NCBI GenBank assembly: GCA_903895595.1
Contig: CAITUP010000152.1
Span: forward strand, 1 to 37,404
Length of the DNA: 37,404 nucleotides
Source of the DNA: an uncultured Acetobacteraceae bacterium
Lineage (GTDB): Bacteria; Pseudomonadota; Alphaproteobacteria; Acetobacterales; Acetobacteraceae
Direction: 5' to 3'
The notes beneath the pieces are model-generated. The model was not told where the DNA came from. It was given only the letters and a program-made list of their open reading frames with translations, and ran no database searches. The position numbers were made by a program, and so were the translations under genes. Of the stretch, positions 22,457 through 30,084 are shown piece by piece (positions within the stretch are counted from its first letter, which is position 1; each line of letters opens with the position of its first letter).

Positions 22457-23611
22457 CTACCAGAAGTCGGCAGGCGTCTGATTGCTGAAGATAATCGTCC
22501 CCGAAGCCGCGAACATCCCGCCCACGCCATGGCAAACGGAAATCTTCGCCCCATCGATCTGCGCCGGAGACGTCCCGCGCATCTGCCGCACACTCTCCTG
22601 CAGCGCGTACATCCCGTACATGCCGGAGTGCATATACGACAGCCCGCCGCCATTCGTGTTCATCGGCAGCTTGCCGCCCGGCGCGGTGTTGCGCGCCGCG
22701 ATGAACGCAGCAGCTTCGCCGCGCGGCACGAACCCAAGGTCTTCCAGGCCGTAGATCGGCAAATGGGCAAAAGCGTCGTAGATCATGAGATGATCGACGT
22801 CGTTGGTGCTGATCCCCGCCTGCTGGAACGCCGTCGGCCCCGCGACGCGGAACGCGCGGGAAGACGTGAAATCCTCCATTTGCGACACCATCGGGGTCTC
22901 CGCGCTTTCGCCCGTGCCCAGGATGTAGACCGGCTTGGTCTTGAAATCCTTGGCCCGTTCGGCGGAGGTCAGAATAAGCGCGCCGCCGCCGTCGGTCACA
23001 AGGCAGCACATCAGCAGCCGGAACGGCCACGCGATCATGCGGCTGTTCAGCACATCCTCGGTCGTGATCGGGGTGCGGAATGTGGCGCGCGGATGCATCG
23101 CCGCCCATTCGCGCTGCACGACGCTGACCTGAGCGATCTGTTCCTCGGTCACGCCATAGCGCTTCATGTAGCGCAGCACCGGGATGGTGAACATGGAAGG
23201 CGGGCCCATCGGGCCGAACGGCTGCTCGAACTGGCCGTTCAACGATTGCGGATCGACCCGGCGCGGCGGGTTGCCGATGCGCGAGCGCCCGGATTCGCCG
23301 TGCGTAATGAGAATGGTTTTCGCCAATCCGGCCTCGATCGCCGCCGCCGCGTGGCGGACATGGATCATGAACGAACATCCGCCGACCGCGGTGCCATCGA
23401 CCCAAGTGGGGGTGATGCCGAGGTAATGCGCCAGCTCGACCGGCGTTTGGCCAGCGGTGGCGATGCCGTCGATGTCCTTGGGCCGCAGGCCGCAATCGGC
23501 CATGGCGTTCAGGGCGGCATCGGCATGCAGGCCGATCTGGGACAGGTTCTCGATCTTGCCGAGATCCGTGGTTTCGGCGGCGCCGACGACGGCGACTGCG
23601 TTTCTGCGCAT
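22457..23611 (-). CDS. Thiolase-family protein (SCP2-thiolase/Ltp2-like)
   Basis: The 384-residue protein has the thiolase fold. The nucleophile region is AVGGCSFMIHVRHA with Cys79. The later motifs are NTNGGGLSYMHSGMYGM, in which the His of the usual GHP motif is kept, and SVCHGVGGMFAASG, in which the second Cys is kept. The gene lies 4 bases behind a DUF35 gene. That pairing is known for thiolase-like aldolases such as Ltp2-ChsH2 in steroid side-chain breakdown and for archaeal thiolase complexes. Because both cysteines are present, true thiolysis remains possible. It is the last gene of the five-gene operon. The exact substrate is unknown. Confidence 0.87.
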   Translation of the reverse strand: MRRNAVAVVGAAETTDLGKIENLSQIGLHADAALNAMADCGLRPKDIDGIATAGQTPVELAHYLGITPTWVDGTAVGGCSFMIHVRHAAAAIEAGLAKTILITHGESGRSRIGNPPRRVDPQSLNGQFEQPFGPMGPPSMFTIPVLRYMKRYGVTEEQIAQVSVVQREWAAMHPRATFRTPITTEDVLNSRMIAWPFRLLMCCLVTDGGGALILTSAERAKDFKTKPVYILGTGESAETPMVSQMEDFTSSRAFRVAGPTAFQQAGISTNDVDHLMIYDAFAHLPIYGLEDLGFVPRGEAAAFIAARNTAPGGKLPMNTNGGGLSYMHSGMYGMYALQESVRQMRGTSPAQIDGAKISVCHGVGGMFAASGTIIFSNQTPADFW

Positions 23612-23615
23612 GGGA

Positions 23616-24026
23616 TCAGCCTTTCGCCGGACGGAAGAGGGGAAGCGTGATCTTGTCGTTCTGTTCCTCGAACACGACTTCCAGTTCCATGTCCAATTGC
23701 AGCGCCTCGGGCGTCTGCGGGCATTCGACGATGTTGGTCATCATGCGCGGGCCTTCGGCGAGTTGCACGACGGCGATCGCGTAAGGCGGCGTGAAGCCGG
23801 GCACGGGGCGGTGGTGAATCACGTAGCTCCACAGCACGGCTTTGCCGGACGCCTTGAACACGCTGACGCTGCGAGACCCGCAGGTCGCGCAGAACGGGCG
23901 CGGCGGAAAGTAGTTCTTGCCGCAGGAATCGCAGCGTTGCAGGCGCAGCTCGTGCACCTTGGTCCCGTCCCAAAAATGCTGGGTCTCGGGTGTCGGCGCC
24001 GGAAGGGCGCGTCCTGGTTCGGCCAT
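23616..24026 (-). CDS. DUF35 OB-fold/zinc-ribbon acyl-CoA-associated protein
   Basis: The 136-residue protein has a rubredoxin-like zinc ribbon, CDSCGKNYFPPRPFCATCG, followed by an OB-fold (VLWSYVIHHRPVPGFTPPYAIAVVQLAEG). Proteins of this family bind acyl-CoA and act as subunits of thiolases, aldolases or hydratases (ChsH2 is an example). It would pair with the thiolase-like protein encoded directly downstream. ATG 24026 (MAEPGRALPAP) is chosen. The ATG at 24053 is part of a REP half-unit, and its extra nine residues are repeat-derived. Confidence 0.88.
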   Translation of the reverse strand: MAEPGRALPAPTPETQHFWDGTKVHELRLQRCDSCGKNYFPPRPFCATCGSRSVSVFKASGKAVLWSYVIHHRPVPGFTPPYAIAVVQLAEGPRMMTNIVECPQTPEALQLDMELEVVFEEQNDKITLPLFRPAKG

Positions 24027-24047
24027 CGTGTGTTTGCTCCTCGATGT

Positions 24048-24063
24048 CGTCATGGTCGGGTGA
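24048..24063. repeat. Half REP unit
   Basis: CGTCATGGTCGGGTGA matches the first 12 bases of the arms at 16122 and 22195 and then diverges. It lies in the 39-bp gap between the first cupin and the DUF35 gene. Confidence 0.55.
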
Positions 24064-24065
24064 AA

Positions 24066-24335
24066 CTAAACCGCCCGCCGCCCCGCGATATAGGCAACGC
24101 CCCGCGGCCCCACCTGTTCGGCGTGCGGATAATTCGCCGGCACGGCGCAGCTGTCGCCGCTACGAAAAGTTTCGGCCTTGCCGTCGCGGGTGATGGTGAT
24201 TTCGCCGCCCATCACGAACACGCGGGCATCCCAACCGTGACCGTGTTCGGGGTTGTTTTCGTTGGCGCGCAGGCCGCCGTAATAAATATCGTAGCCCTCG
24301 CGCTTCAGATCGGCTTCGAATTCGCTCTGGTTCAT
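24066..24335 (-). CDS. Small cupin protein (second of a tandem pair)
   Basis: The 89-residue single-domain cupin has the metal-binding HGH (NNPEHGHGWDARVFVMGG) and a later His in PANYPHAE. It ends VAYIAGRRAV. It is clearly a paralogue of the neighbouring cupin: both share FEA/EL..(D/E)GY at the start, DAR before the first strand, and an AGRR end. Its start overlaps the stop of the upstream cupin gene (ATGA). Small cupins of this kind may be dioxygenases, isomerases or binding proteins; the function here is not known. Confidence 0.83.
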   Translation of the reverse strand: MNQSEFEADLKREGYDIYYGGLRANENNPEHGHGWDARVFVMGGEITITRDGKAETFRSGDSCAVPANYPHAEQVGPRGVAYIAGRRAV

Positions 24336-24622
24336 GACGCTCTCCTGTTTTCGGGCACACGGCGCCCCGCGACATAGGTGGCACCGGCGGGACCGGCGGT
24401 TTCGGAATGGTGGGTGCCGACCGGCATCTCGAACGTTTCGCCGGCCTGGTAAGTGCGGGTGGGCGCGCCCTCGCGGACGACGGTCATCGCGCCCTCGGTC
24501 ACCAGCAAACGCGCATCGAAGGGATGCACGTGTTGGGGGTTCACCGCTTCGGGTTGCATGGTGATGCTGACGACGGTGTAGCCGTCGCGGGTCAGCTCCG
24601 CCTCGAACGTGGCGCGATCCAT
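24332..24622 (-). CDS. Small cupin protein (first of a tandem pair)
   Basis: The 96-residue cupin has HVHPFDARLLVTEG with the His-x-His metal site and a second motif, MPVGTHHSETAG. The C-terminus reads YVAGRRVPENRRAS. It lies 27 bases behind the MDR oxidoreductase gene and overlaps the next cupin gene by 4 bases. The two may form a heterodimer, which is inferred from duplication plus coupling. Confidence 0.83.
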   Translation of the reverse strand: MDRATFEAELTRDGYTVVSITMQPEAVNPQHVHPFDARLLVTEGAMTVVREGAPTRTYQAGETFEMPVGTHHSETAGPAGATYVAGRRVPENRRAS

Positions 24623-24649
24623 GGACTGTCTCCTTATCCCGGTAAAAAC

Positions 24650-25624
24650 CTAACCGACCAGCACCGCCTTGCCAATCACCGCTCGGTCGATCACAGCCTG
24701 GAGCGCGTCTTTCGCCTGTTCAAGCGGAAAACTGTGCGAAATCCGGGGTTTCAGCAGCCCCTGCCCCGCCAGATCGATCAGCAGCTTCATGTTGGCGATG
24801 GCGAGGTCCGGCGCCGCCTCGGTCAGCCCGCCGACCCGCACACCGATGGCATCGATGCCTTTGATCAGCAGACAGTTCGACCGGATATTGGTCGGACCGC
24901 CGCCCAAAAAGCCCAGAATCAGCAGCCGGCCGCACCACGCGAGGCAGCGCAGCGATTCCTCGGCCACCTTGTCGCCGATCGGGTCGTAGACGATGTCGAC
25001 GCCCTTGCCGCCGGTCAGCTTCTTGACCTCATCGGTGAAGCCGTTGCGGTAGTCGATGGCGTAATCGGCGCCTTCCTCCAGGCAGGCTTGGCGTTTTTCC
25101 TCGGTGCTGGCGGTCGCGATGACCTTGGCGCCGAACACCTTTGCCACCTGAATCGCGGCGATGCCGATCCCGCCGGCCGCACCGTGCACCAGCACCCACT
25201 CGCCATCGCGCATCCGGCCGCGCTGGACCAAGGCATGATAGGCGGTCTGGTAGGCGCTGCGGAACACGCCGGCGGCTTCCAGGCTCATCGAGTCGGGTAT
25301 CTTGTCGCACAACGCCGCCTTGGCGTTGCCCATGGTGGCGCAGGCACCCAGTGTATGGCGGCTCATAACACGGTCGCCGATCTTGAAGGCGGTCACGCCC
25401 TCACCGACGGCCACGACCTCTCCGGCCGCTTCGCCGCCAGGAATGAACGGCGGCTCCGGCCGGAATTGATATTTCCCAGCCAGCATCAGCACATCCACAT
25501 ACTGCACGCCGCGCGCTTGGATGCGCACCTGGATTTCCCCCGCGCCGGGCGGCGGCGGATCGGGCAAATCGCGCAACGCCAGAACTTCCGGCCCGCCGAA
25601 CGCCTCGCAAACCATCGCTTTCAT
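24650..25624 (-). CDS. Zinc-independent quinone oxidoreductase-like MDR enzyme
   Basis: The 324-residue protein is a medium-chain dehydrogenase/reductase of the quinone-reductase/zeta-crystallin type. It has the N-terminal GroES-like domain (FIPGGEAAGEVVAVGEGV) and a nucleotide-binding motif, VLVHGAAGGIGIAAIQVAK. It also has the strand VIATAS followed by a basic stretch (TEEKRQ), as in NADPH-dependent members. The catalytic zinc ligands of alcohol dehydrogenases are missing. AAGGAGAT lies just before ATG 25624. It is the first gene of the five-gene operon, divergent from a Crp/Fnr regulator. It may act as an enoyl-type reductase of the pathway (inference). Confidence 0.9.
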   Translation of the reverse strand: MKAMVCEAFGGPEVLALRDLPDPPPPGAGEIQVRIQARGVQYVDVLMLAGKYQFRPEPPFIPGGEAAGEVVAVGEGVTAFKIGDRVMSRHTLGACATMGNAKAALCDKIPDSMSLEAAGVFRSAYQTAYHALVQRGRMRDGEWVLVHGAAGGIGIAAIQVAKVFGAKVIATASTEEKRQACLEEGADYAIDYRNGFTDEVKKLTGGKGVDIVYDPIGDKVAEESLRCLAWCGRLLILGFLGGGPTNIRSNCLLIKGIDAIGVRVGGLTEAAPDLAIANMKLLIDLAGQGLLKPRISHSFPLEQAKDALQAVIDRAVIGKAVLVG

Positions 25625-25650
25625 ACGTATCTCCTTGCAATGAGCGGTAT

Positions 25651-25661
25651 ATTGTCGCAAT
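25651..25661. promoter_or_regulatory. Short palindrome before the MDR operon
   Basis: ATTGTCGCAAT is a perfect 4+4 palindrome with a 3-base centre, 27 bases upstream of the MDR start and overlapping AT-rich TATATT. It does not match the FNR consensus TTGAT-N4-ATCAA. It is a weak candidate for a regulator site. Confidence 0.3.
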
Positions 25662-25738
25662 CGGGATAAGCTTGGGGAAGCGCGGCGTAAACCGATTGCG
25701 CGTGCGTCGTATCGTATTGTAACACCGTTTGGCGAACC

Positions 25739-25754
25739 CGCTTGCCGGCAAGCG
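25739..25754. promoter_or_regulatory. Perfect 16-bp palindrome before the Crp/Fnr gene
   Basis: CGCTTGCCGGCAAGCG is fully self-complementary and ends 25 bases before the regulator's ATG. Its position fits an operator for autoregulation, or a hairpin in the 5' leader of the mRNA. Confidence 0.45.
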
Positions 25755-25779
25755 CCGATAACTGGAACTGGCCCCGATT

Positions 25780-26493
25780 ATGCTCGACACCGACCCTACG
25801 ACGGCATCGCAGATCCGGCAGATGCCGGTCTTCAAGGACCTGGACGACAGCGCGGTGAATGCACTCGTCGCCATCGCCAAACCGCGCGATGTACCGGAAG
25901 GGACCGTGCTGTGCCAGCAAGGCGTGCCGGCCGAACAACTGCTGGTGCTGTTGCAGGGGCAGGTCGCGCTGGAAAACACATCCCCGTCGGGCGTCAGTGC
26001 CGTCGTCGATGTCGTCGCTCCTGGTGGCCACTTCATGCTCAGCACCGTCCTCAGCGGCCTGCCGAGCCTCATGAGCGCCAGGACGGTTACGGCGGCGAAG
26101 TTGATTGGGATCGGGGCTACGGGTTTGCGCGAACTTTTGCATCGGGAGCCGTCGCTCGCCGCGGCATTGCTACGGGCCGAGGCATTGGATTTCGGCGCCA
26201 TGGTGCGGCAGGTGTGCGATCTGAAGCTCCGCACCACGGCCCAGCGCCTGGGCGGCTATCTGCTCGCGCTGACCAAGGAAACATCCGACAACACGGTCTC
26301 CCTGCGACTGCCCTTCGACAAGCGCTTGCTTGCCGCTCGTCTTGGCTGCCGGCAGGAGAATCTGTCGCGCGCCTTCGCGGCGCTGCGTGGGTTAGGCGTC
26401 GAGACGCACGGAGCGCGTGTGATCCTGCACGACATCGAACGTCTGCGGGATTACGCTTTGCCGGATCAGAGCCCGGCCACGCCGACTGCCTGA
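25780..26493 (+). CDS. Crp/Fnr-family transcriptional regulator
   Basis: The 237-residue protein has a cyclic-nucleotide-binding-like beta barrel (about 15-125: FKDLDDSAVNALVAIAKP, GTVLCQQGVPAEQLLVLLQG), a long dimerisation helix, and a winged helix-turn-helix ending RLGCRQENLSRAFAALRGLGV. The recognition helix has the E..SR spacing of FNR-like proteins. The N-terminal four-Cys cluster of oxygen-sensing FNR is missing, and the cAMP contact Arg-Ser pair of CRP is not seen, so the signal is unknown. It is divergent from the MDR-cupin-DUF35-thiolase operon and probably controls it. Its stop is 10 bases from the stop of the convergent dehydrogenase gene. Confidence 0.9.
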   Translation: MLDTDPTTASQIRQMPVFKDLDDSAVNALVAIAKPRDVPEGTVLCQQGVPAEQLLVLLQGQVALENTSPSGVSAVVDVVAPGGHFMLSTVLSGLPSLMSARTVTAAKLIGIGATGLRELLHREPSLAAALLRAEALDFGAMVRQVCDLKLRTTAQRLGGYLLALTKETSDNTVSLRLPFDKRLLAARLGCRQENLSRAFAALRGLGVETHGARVILHDIERLRDYALPDQSPATPTA

Positions 26494-26502
26494 ACGGCGC
26501 CG

Positions 26503-27561
26503 TCAGGCAGCGACGATCTCCGCCCAGAGACGGTCCCCGCCGACGGCGGCCATGTGCCGCCCCACGAAGCGGTTCCACTCGGCTTCGTTGCCGAATTCGT
26601 CGCGCCAGGACCACAGACGGCGCGTCACGAATTGCAAATTGTGCTCGAACGTGAAGCCGATGGCACCGAACACCTGATGCGCGATGCCCGCGCCGATGCC
26701 CGCGGCCTCTCCGGTTCTGGCTTTAGCGGCGGCAATCGGCAGGCGTTTGGCGCCGTTTTCCAAGGCTTCGGCGGCGATATCGGCCGCGGCCACGGCGGCG
26801 GCGGTCTGCCCGGCCAGCACCGCCAGATTCTGCTGCACGGCTTGGAATTTGCCGATGGGGCGGCCGAACTGCACCCGGTCCATGGCGTATTGCGTGGTCA
26901 TCGCCGTCAACCGGGTCAGCGCGCCGGCGATCTGCTGCGCTCGCATGGCGGCGCCGGCGGCCCGTAACGTGGCGGCATCCCGGCCTGAAGGCGCCGCACA
27001 GAGCGCGATACCGTCGATGGTCAGGGTATCCCGAGGTTCCCGCGCGACGTTTTGTTCATGCGCGCACGTCCAGGCGCTGGCGGGCACCAGAGCCACCCAG
27101 GTTTCCGCCCCATGCAGCGCCAGCACGGCGGCCGCCTGGACGTCGCGGCCCCAGGGAATGCGGCTGATCGTGCCCTTTACCCGGAAGCCGCCGGCTTCGG
27201 GGACAATCGTCAGGGACTCGCCGGCCACGACGGGGCCGACGCTCAACGGCCCGTCCGGCACCGTCAGGCCGGTGCCGCCGAGCAGCCAATGCGCGAGCAT
27301 GGTTTCCGCCAGCGGCAGCGGGACGGCGTATTCGGCGGCAACTCTCAGCAACGACAGCGCGTCGGGCACTGCGACTCCGTAACCCCCGGCATCCTCGGGC
27401 AGCAGTGCTCGGTGCAGCCCGGCTTCCGCCAGGGCGTCCCAGGCCGGCTGCTGCCAGGCCCCGCCATCGGCGGCGCGCATAACCTCGGTGCCGCAGCTTT
27501 CCTCGAAAACACGGGCAGCGGTTTCGCGCAGCAAGGCGCCAGTGGAGTCGGTTTCGGTCAT
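26503..27561 (-). CDS. Acyl-CoA dehydrogenase (short, FadE29/ChsE1-like class)
   Basis: The 352-residue flavoenzyme has the acyl-CoA dehydrogenase pattern: ALLPEDAGGYGV, then a beta domain, then QFGRPIGKFQAVQQNLA and the C-terminal AIGFTFEHNLQFVTRRLWSW. It is shorter than homotetrameric family members (about 380) and is like the subunits that form heterotetramers with a second dehydrogenase; no second copy is adjacent. ATG 27561 (MTETDSTGALL) is used. The longer in-frame start at 27615 has no support. It is divergent from the amidohydrolase gene and close to the thiolase/DUF35 operon, so it may belong to the same CoA-thioester pathway. Confidence 0.88.
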   Translation of the reverse strand: MTETDSTGALLRETAARVFEESCGTEVMRAADGGAWQQPAWDALAEAGLHRALLPEDAGGYGVAVPDALSLLRVAAEYAVPLPLAETMLAHWLLGGTGLTVPDGPLSVGPVVAGESLTIVPEAGGFRVKGTISRIPWGRDVQAAAVLALHGAETWVALVPASAWTCAHEQNVAREPRDTLTIDGIALCAAPSGRDAATLRAAGAAMRAQQIAGALTRLTAMTTQYAMDRVQFGRPIGKFQAVQQNLAVLAGQTAAAVAAADIAAEALENGAKRLPIAAAKARTGEAAGIGAGIAHQVFGAIGFTFEHNLQFVTRRLWSWRDEFGNEAEWNRFVGRHMAAVGGDRLWAEIVAA

Positions 27562-27635
27562 GGCGGATATCGTGTTCCCTGGTTCGGCGTGGCAGACTGC
27601 CACGGCACGACGCACGCGTGAAAGGATGGCGCCCC

Positions 27636-28922
27636 ATGGTCACGGTTACCGGCGAAGAGATCAAGGCCGCCGTCGCGGCACAACGCGAATGGGTGACCCG
27701 CTTGTTCGACCGCCTCCGACAGGACGGGTTGGATGAGCCGGGCGTGTCGCGCGACCCCTACGGCGCCGGGGAGCAGCGGGCGCACGCGACGGTCACGGCC
27801 ATCGCCCGCGACCTCGGGCTGGAAATCTCGGGCGACGCGGCGGCGAACCTCTATATGACCTTGCCGGGGCGGGACCGGTCGGCGCCACGCACGATCGTGG
27901 GATCGCATCTGGATTCGGTGCCGCACGGCGGCAACTTCGACGGCGCGGCAGGAGTCGTCGCCGGTTTGGCCAGTATCGCCGCGCTGAAACAGTTGGGGAT
28001 CGCGCCCGCGCGGGATCTGAGCGTGATGGGCATTCGGGCAGAGGAAAGCATCTGGTTCCAGGTGTCCTACATCGGCAGCAGGGGCGCACTCGGCACGTTG
28101 CCGGATGGGGCGCTGGACGTGCGCCGTATCGACACCGGCCGCACGCTGGCCGACCACATCCGCGAATGCGGCGGCGATCCCGCGGCTCTGGCCACCGGCA
28201 CACGGCATTTGGACCCGGCCTCGATCCGAGCCTATTTGGAATTGCATATCGAGCAGGCACCCAGTCTGGTGGAGGCCGGCAAGCCGGTCGGCGTCTGCAC
28301 CGGCATTCCCGGCAATTTCCGTTACCCGAACGCCCGGATCGAAGGGGCCAACGACCATGTCGGCCTGCCGCGCCGCTTCCGCCGCGATGCGTCGCTGGCG
28401 GGGGCGGAGTTCGCGATGGCCATGGACACGCTCTGGGCGGAATACGACGAACGCGGCATCCCGATGGCCTGCACCATCGGCCGGTTCTACACCGACCCGG
28501 CGCAGCACGGCATGACCATCGTGCCCGGCAGCTTCCATTTCAGCCTGGACGTGCGCGCCTACAGCGAGACAGTGCTGGCCGTGTTGGACAAGGAAGTGGA
28601 TGCGATCGTCGCGGGGATCGAACAGCGCCGCGGGGTGCGCTTTCACCTGGGAACGAAGGCACGCGCGGCGGTCGGGCCGGCCGATCCCACGATCAAAGCC
28701 GGGCTGGAAAACAGCATCGCATCATTGGCGATACCGTCCCTCCATCTCGGCAGTCCGGCCTCGCACGACGGTGCGGCATTTGCTGCTTGCGGGGTGCCGA
28801 TCGGCATGATCTTCGTCAAAAATGCCAATGGTTCACACAATCCTTTCGAGGCGATGGAAATTAATGACTTCCTGGCGGGGACTTCCGTGCTAACACATTG
28901 GCTATCGACCAATCTGGACTGA
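27636..28922 (+). CDS. M20-family Zn-dependent amidohydrolase (hydantoinase/carbamoylase type)
   Basis: The 428-residue enzyme belongs to the N-carbamoyl-L-amino-acid hydrolase/allantoate amidohydrolase group. Metal-site landmarks are His91 (VGSHLDSVP), Asp102 (GGNFDGAAG), Glu136-Glu137 (RAEES), His204 (LELHIEQ) and the C-terminal His in NGSHNPFEAME. It differs from usual members in the dimer-interface region, which reads GANDHVGLPRRFRRDA instead of ...NHAGTTPM..R.DA. It also differs at SPASHDGAAFA, where others have SGAGHDA. The substrate may therefore be unusual. AAAGGA lies 9 bases before ATG 27636. The histidine-kinase-like gene begins 12 bases downstream, so the two form an operon. Confidence 0.87.
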   Translation: MVTVTGEEIKAAVAAQREWVTRLFDRLRQDGLDEPGVSRDPYGAGEQRAHATVTAIARDLGLEISGDAAANLYMTLPGRDRSAPRTIVGSHLDSVPHGGNFDGAAGVVAGLASIAALKQLGIAPARDLSVMGIRAEESIWFQVSYIGSRGALGTLPDGALDVRRIDTGRTLADHIRECGGDPAALATGTRHLDPASIRAYLELHIEQAPSLVEAGKPVGVCTGIPGNFRYPNARIEGANDHVGLPRRFRRDASLAGAEFAMAMDTLWAEYDERGIPMACTIGRFYTDPAQHGMTIVPGSFHFSLDVRAYSETVLAVLDKEVDAIVAGIEQRRGVRFHLGTKARAAVGPADPTIKAGLENSIASLAIPSLHLGSPASHDGAAFAACGVPIGMIFVKNANGSHNPFEAMEINDFLAGTSVLTHWLSTNLD

Positions 28923-28934
28923 CAGGGCACGCAG

Positions 28935-29966
28935 ATGGACGGCATGGTATCCTGGGGACGGTGGACCCGCTGGCTGGTGCCAGTCGTTTACCTCGGTGTC
29001 CTCGTCGCCTTTGTCGCGGACGTGACCGTCGAGATTTTCTACGTGCCGTTCGGTCTGTTATATATCCCTCTGGTCTGCACCGCCGTGTTTCACCGCGATC
29101 CGCGAAGCACCTGGTGGCTCGCGGCCGCGGCGGCGACGATGGTTGTGATCGGCTTCTTTCTCCCTGTCATGACCCCCAATGCCACCAACGGCCTCGTCAA
29201 CCGCGGCCTGTCCATCGTCGCGATCTTCATTACCGCCGCGTTGGTTCGCTATGCTCGCGGCATCCAGGAGCAATTGGGGGCGCAAACCGCGCGGGCCGAG
29301 GCCGCGGAACAGGTGAAAACCGCCGTTTTCACCGCACTGAGCGAGGAAATGCGCAGCCCGCTGCACCGGATGGTCGGATTGACGGAAGTGATGATCGCCG
29401 GCTGCCGGCCGGATCAGCGCATGCCGTTGCAACAGGTGCAAGGCGGCAGCAAGCGTCTGCTGGCCAGCATCGAGAATCTGATCGATCTGACCAATCTCGA
29501 CCAGCGGCCGATCTTGTCGGAACCGATCGACATCCGAAGCATGATGCAACAAACCGCCGATGCCAGCCGGCAAATGGCCTCGGAACGGCAGATCTCGGTC
29601 CACGCCGACATGCCCGTCCAGACCCTGACGGCCCGAGCGGATCCTTGGGCGGTGCGGCGGATCCTGGAAAATCTGGTCGCCAACGCGGTGAAGTTCTCGC
29701 CTGCTGGCAGTACGGTGGAATTGGCAGCCGAGAGCGGCGCGGACAGCGTGGCATTCGTGGTGCGCGACTGCGGAATCGGCATGTCGTCGGATATTCTCCG
29801 CCGGTTGGGTGAGCCTTATTTGCAGGACCGCGACGGTCTGCCGACGACGGGCACCGGCACGGGGCTGGCGCTCAGCCGCCGGCTGGCGCGGGCGATGGGG
29901 GCGGAACTGGCGTTCGACAGCGAGATCGGCTGCGGCACGACGGCGATTTTGCGGCTGCCGGCGTAG
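28935..29966 (+). CDS. Histidine-kinase-like membrane protein lacking the phospho-accepting His
   Basis: The 343-residue protein has four membrane segments in the first 105 residues with only short loops, a short coiled linker, a HisKA-like helical pair, and a HATPase domain. The H box reads ALSEEMRSPLHRMVG, where kinases have (M)SHELRTPLN. The phospho-acceptor is therefore Glu137; the codons are AGC GAG GAA ATG. The ATPase boxes are intact: NLVANAVKFSP, DCGIGM and TGTGTGLALSRRL. It may bind ATP but not autophosphorylate in the usual way. Roles as a regulator of another kinase, or use of nearby His144, are possible. It is in an operon with the amidohydrolase gene. No response regulator is adjacent. 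Confidence 0.88.
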   Translation: MDGMVSWGRWTRWLVPVVYLGVLVAFVADVTVEIFYVPFGLLYIPLVCTAVFHRDPRSTWWLAAAAATMVVIGFFLPVMTPNATNGLVNRGLSIVAIFITAALVRYARGIQEQLGAQTARAEAAEQVKTAVFTALSEEMRSPLHRMVGLTEVMIAGCRPDQRMPLQQVQGGSKRLLASIENLIDLTNLDQRPILSEPIDIRSMMQQTADASRQMASERQISVHADMPVQTLTARADPWAVRRILENLVANAVKFSPAGSTVELAAESGADSVAFVVRDCGIGMSSDILRRLGEPYLQDRDGLPTTGTGTGLALSRRLARAMGAELAFDSEIGCGTTAILRLPA

Positions 29967-30040
29967 CGTTGCGGCTCCAATAGCGTTTTCTGTCGGTTTC
30001 CCGGGCATCGCCTTTGGCTCTGGAAGCATCGCTGGTTCGC

Positions 30041-30081
30041 GCGGAGGACGCGGAGTCTACGCAGCCCTCCGCACCCTCCGC
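30041..30081. repeat. Imperfect inverted repeat after the kinase-like gene
   Basis: GCGGAGGACGCGGAG (30041-30055) and CTCCGCACCCTCCGC (30067-30081) pair over 15 positions with mismatches in the middle, leaving an 11-base loop. It may end the upstream operon's message. Confidence 0.55.
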
Positions 30082-30084
30082 AGC

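Noticed and set aside
22265-23650. 461-codon open frame on the plus strand
   Set aside because: Antisense to the thiolase-like gene; no domain and its first part is repeat sequence.
26117-26614. 165-codon minus-strand open frame across the Crp/Fnr and dehydrogenase gene ends
   Set aside because: Shadow of two genes with clear domains; composition dominated by Arg, Ala and Pro.
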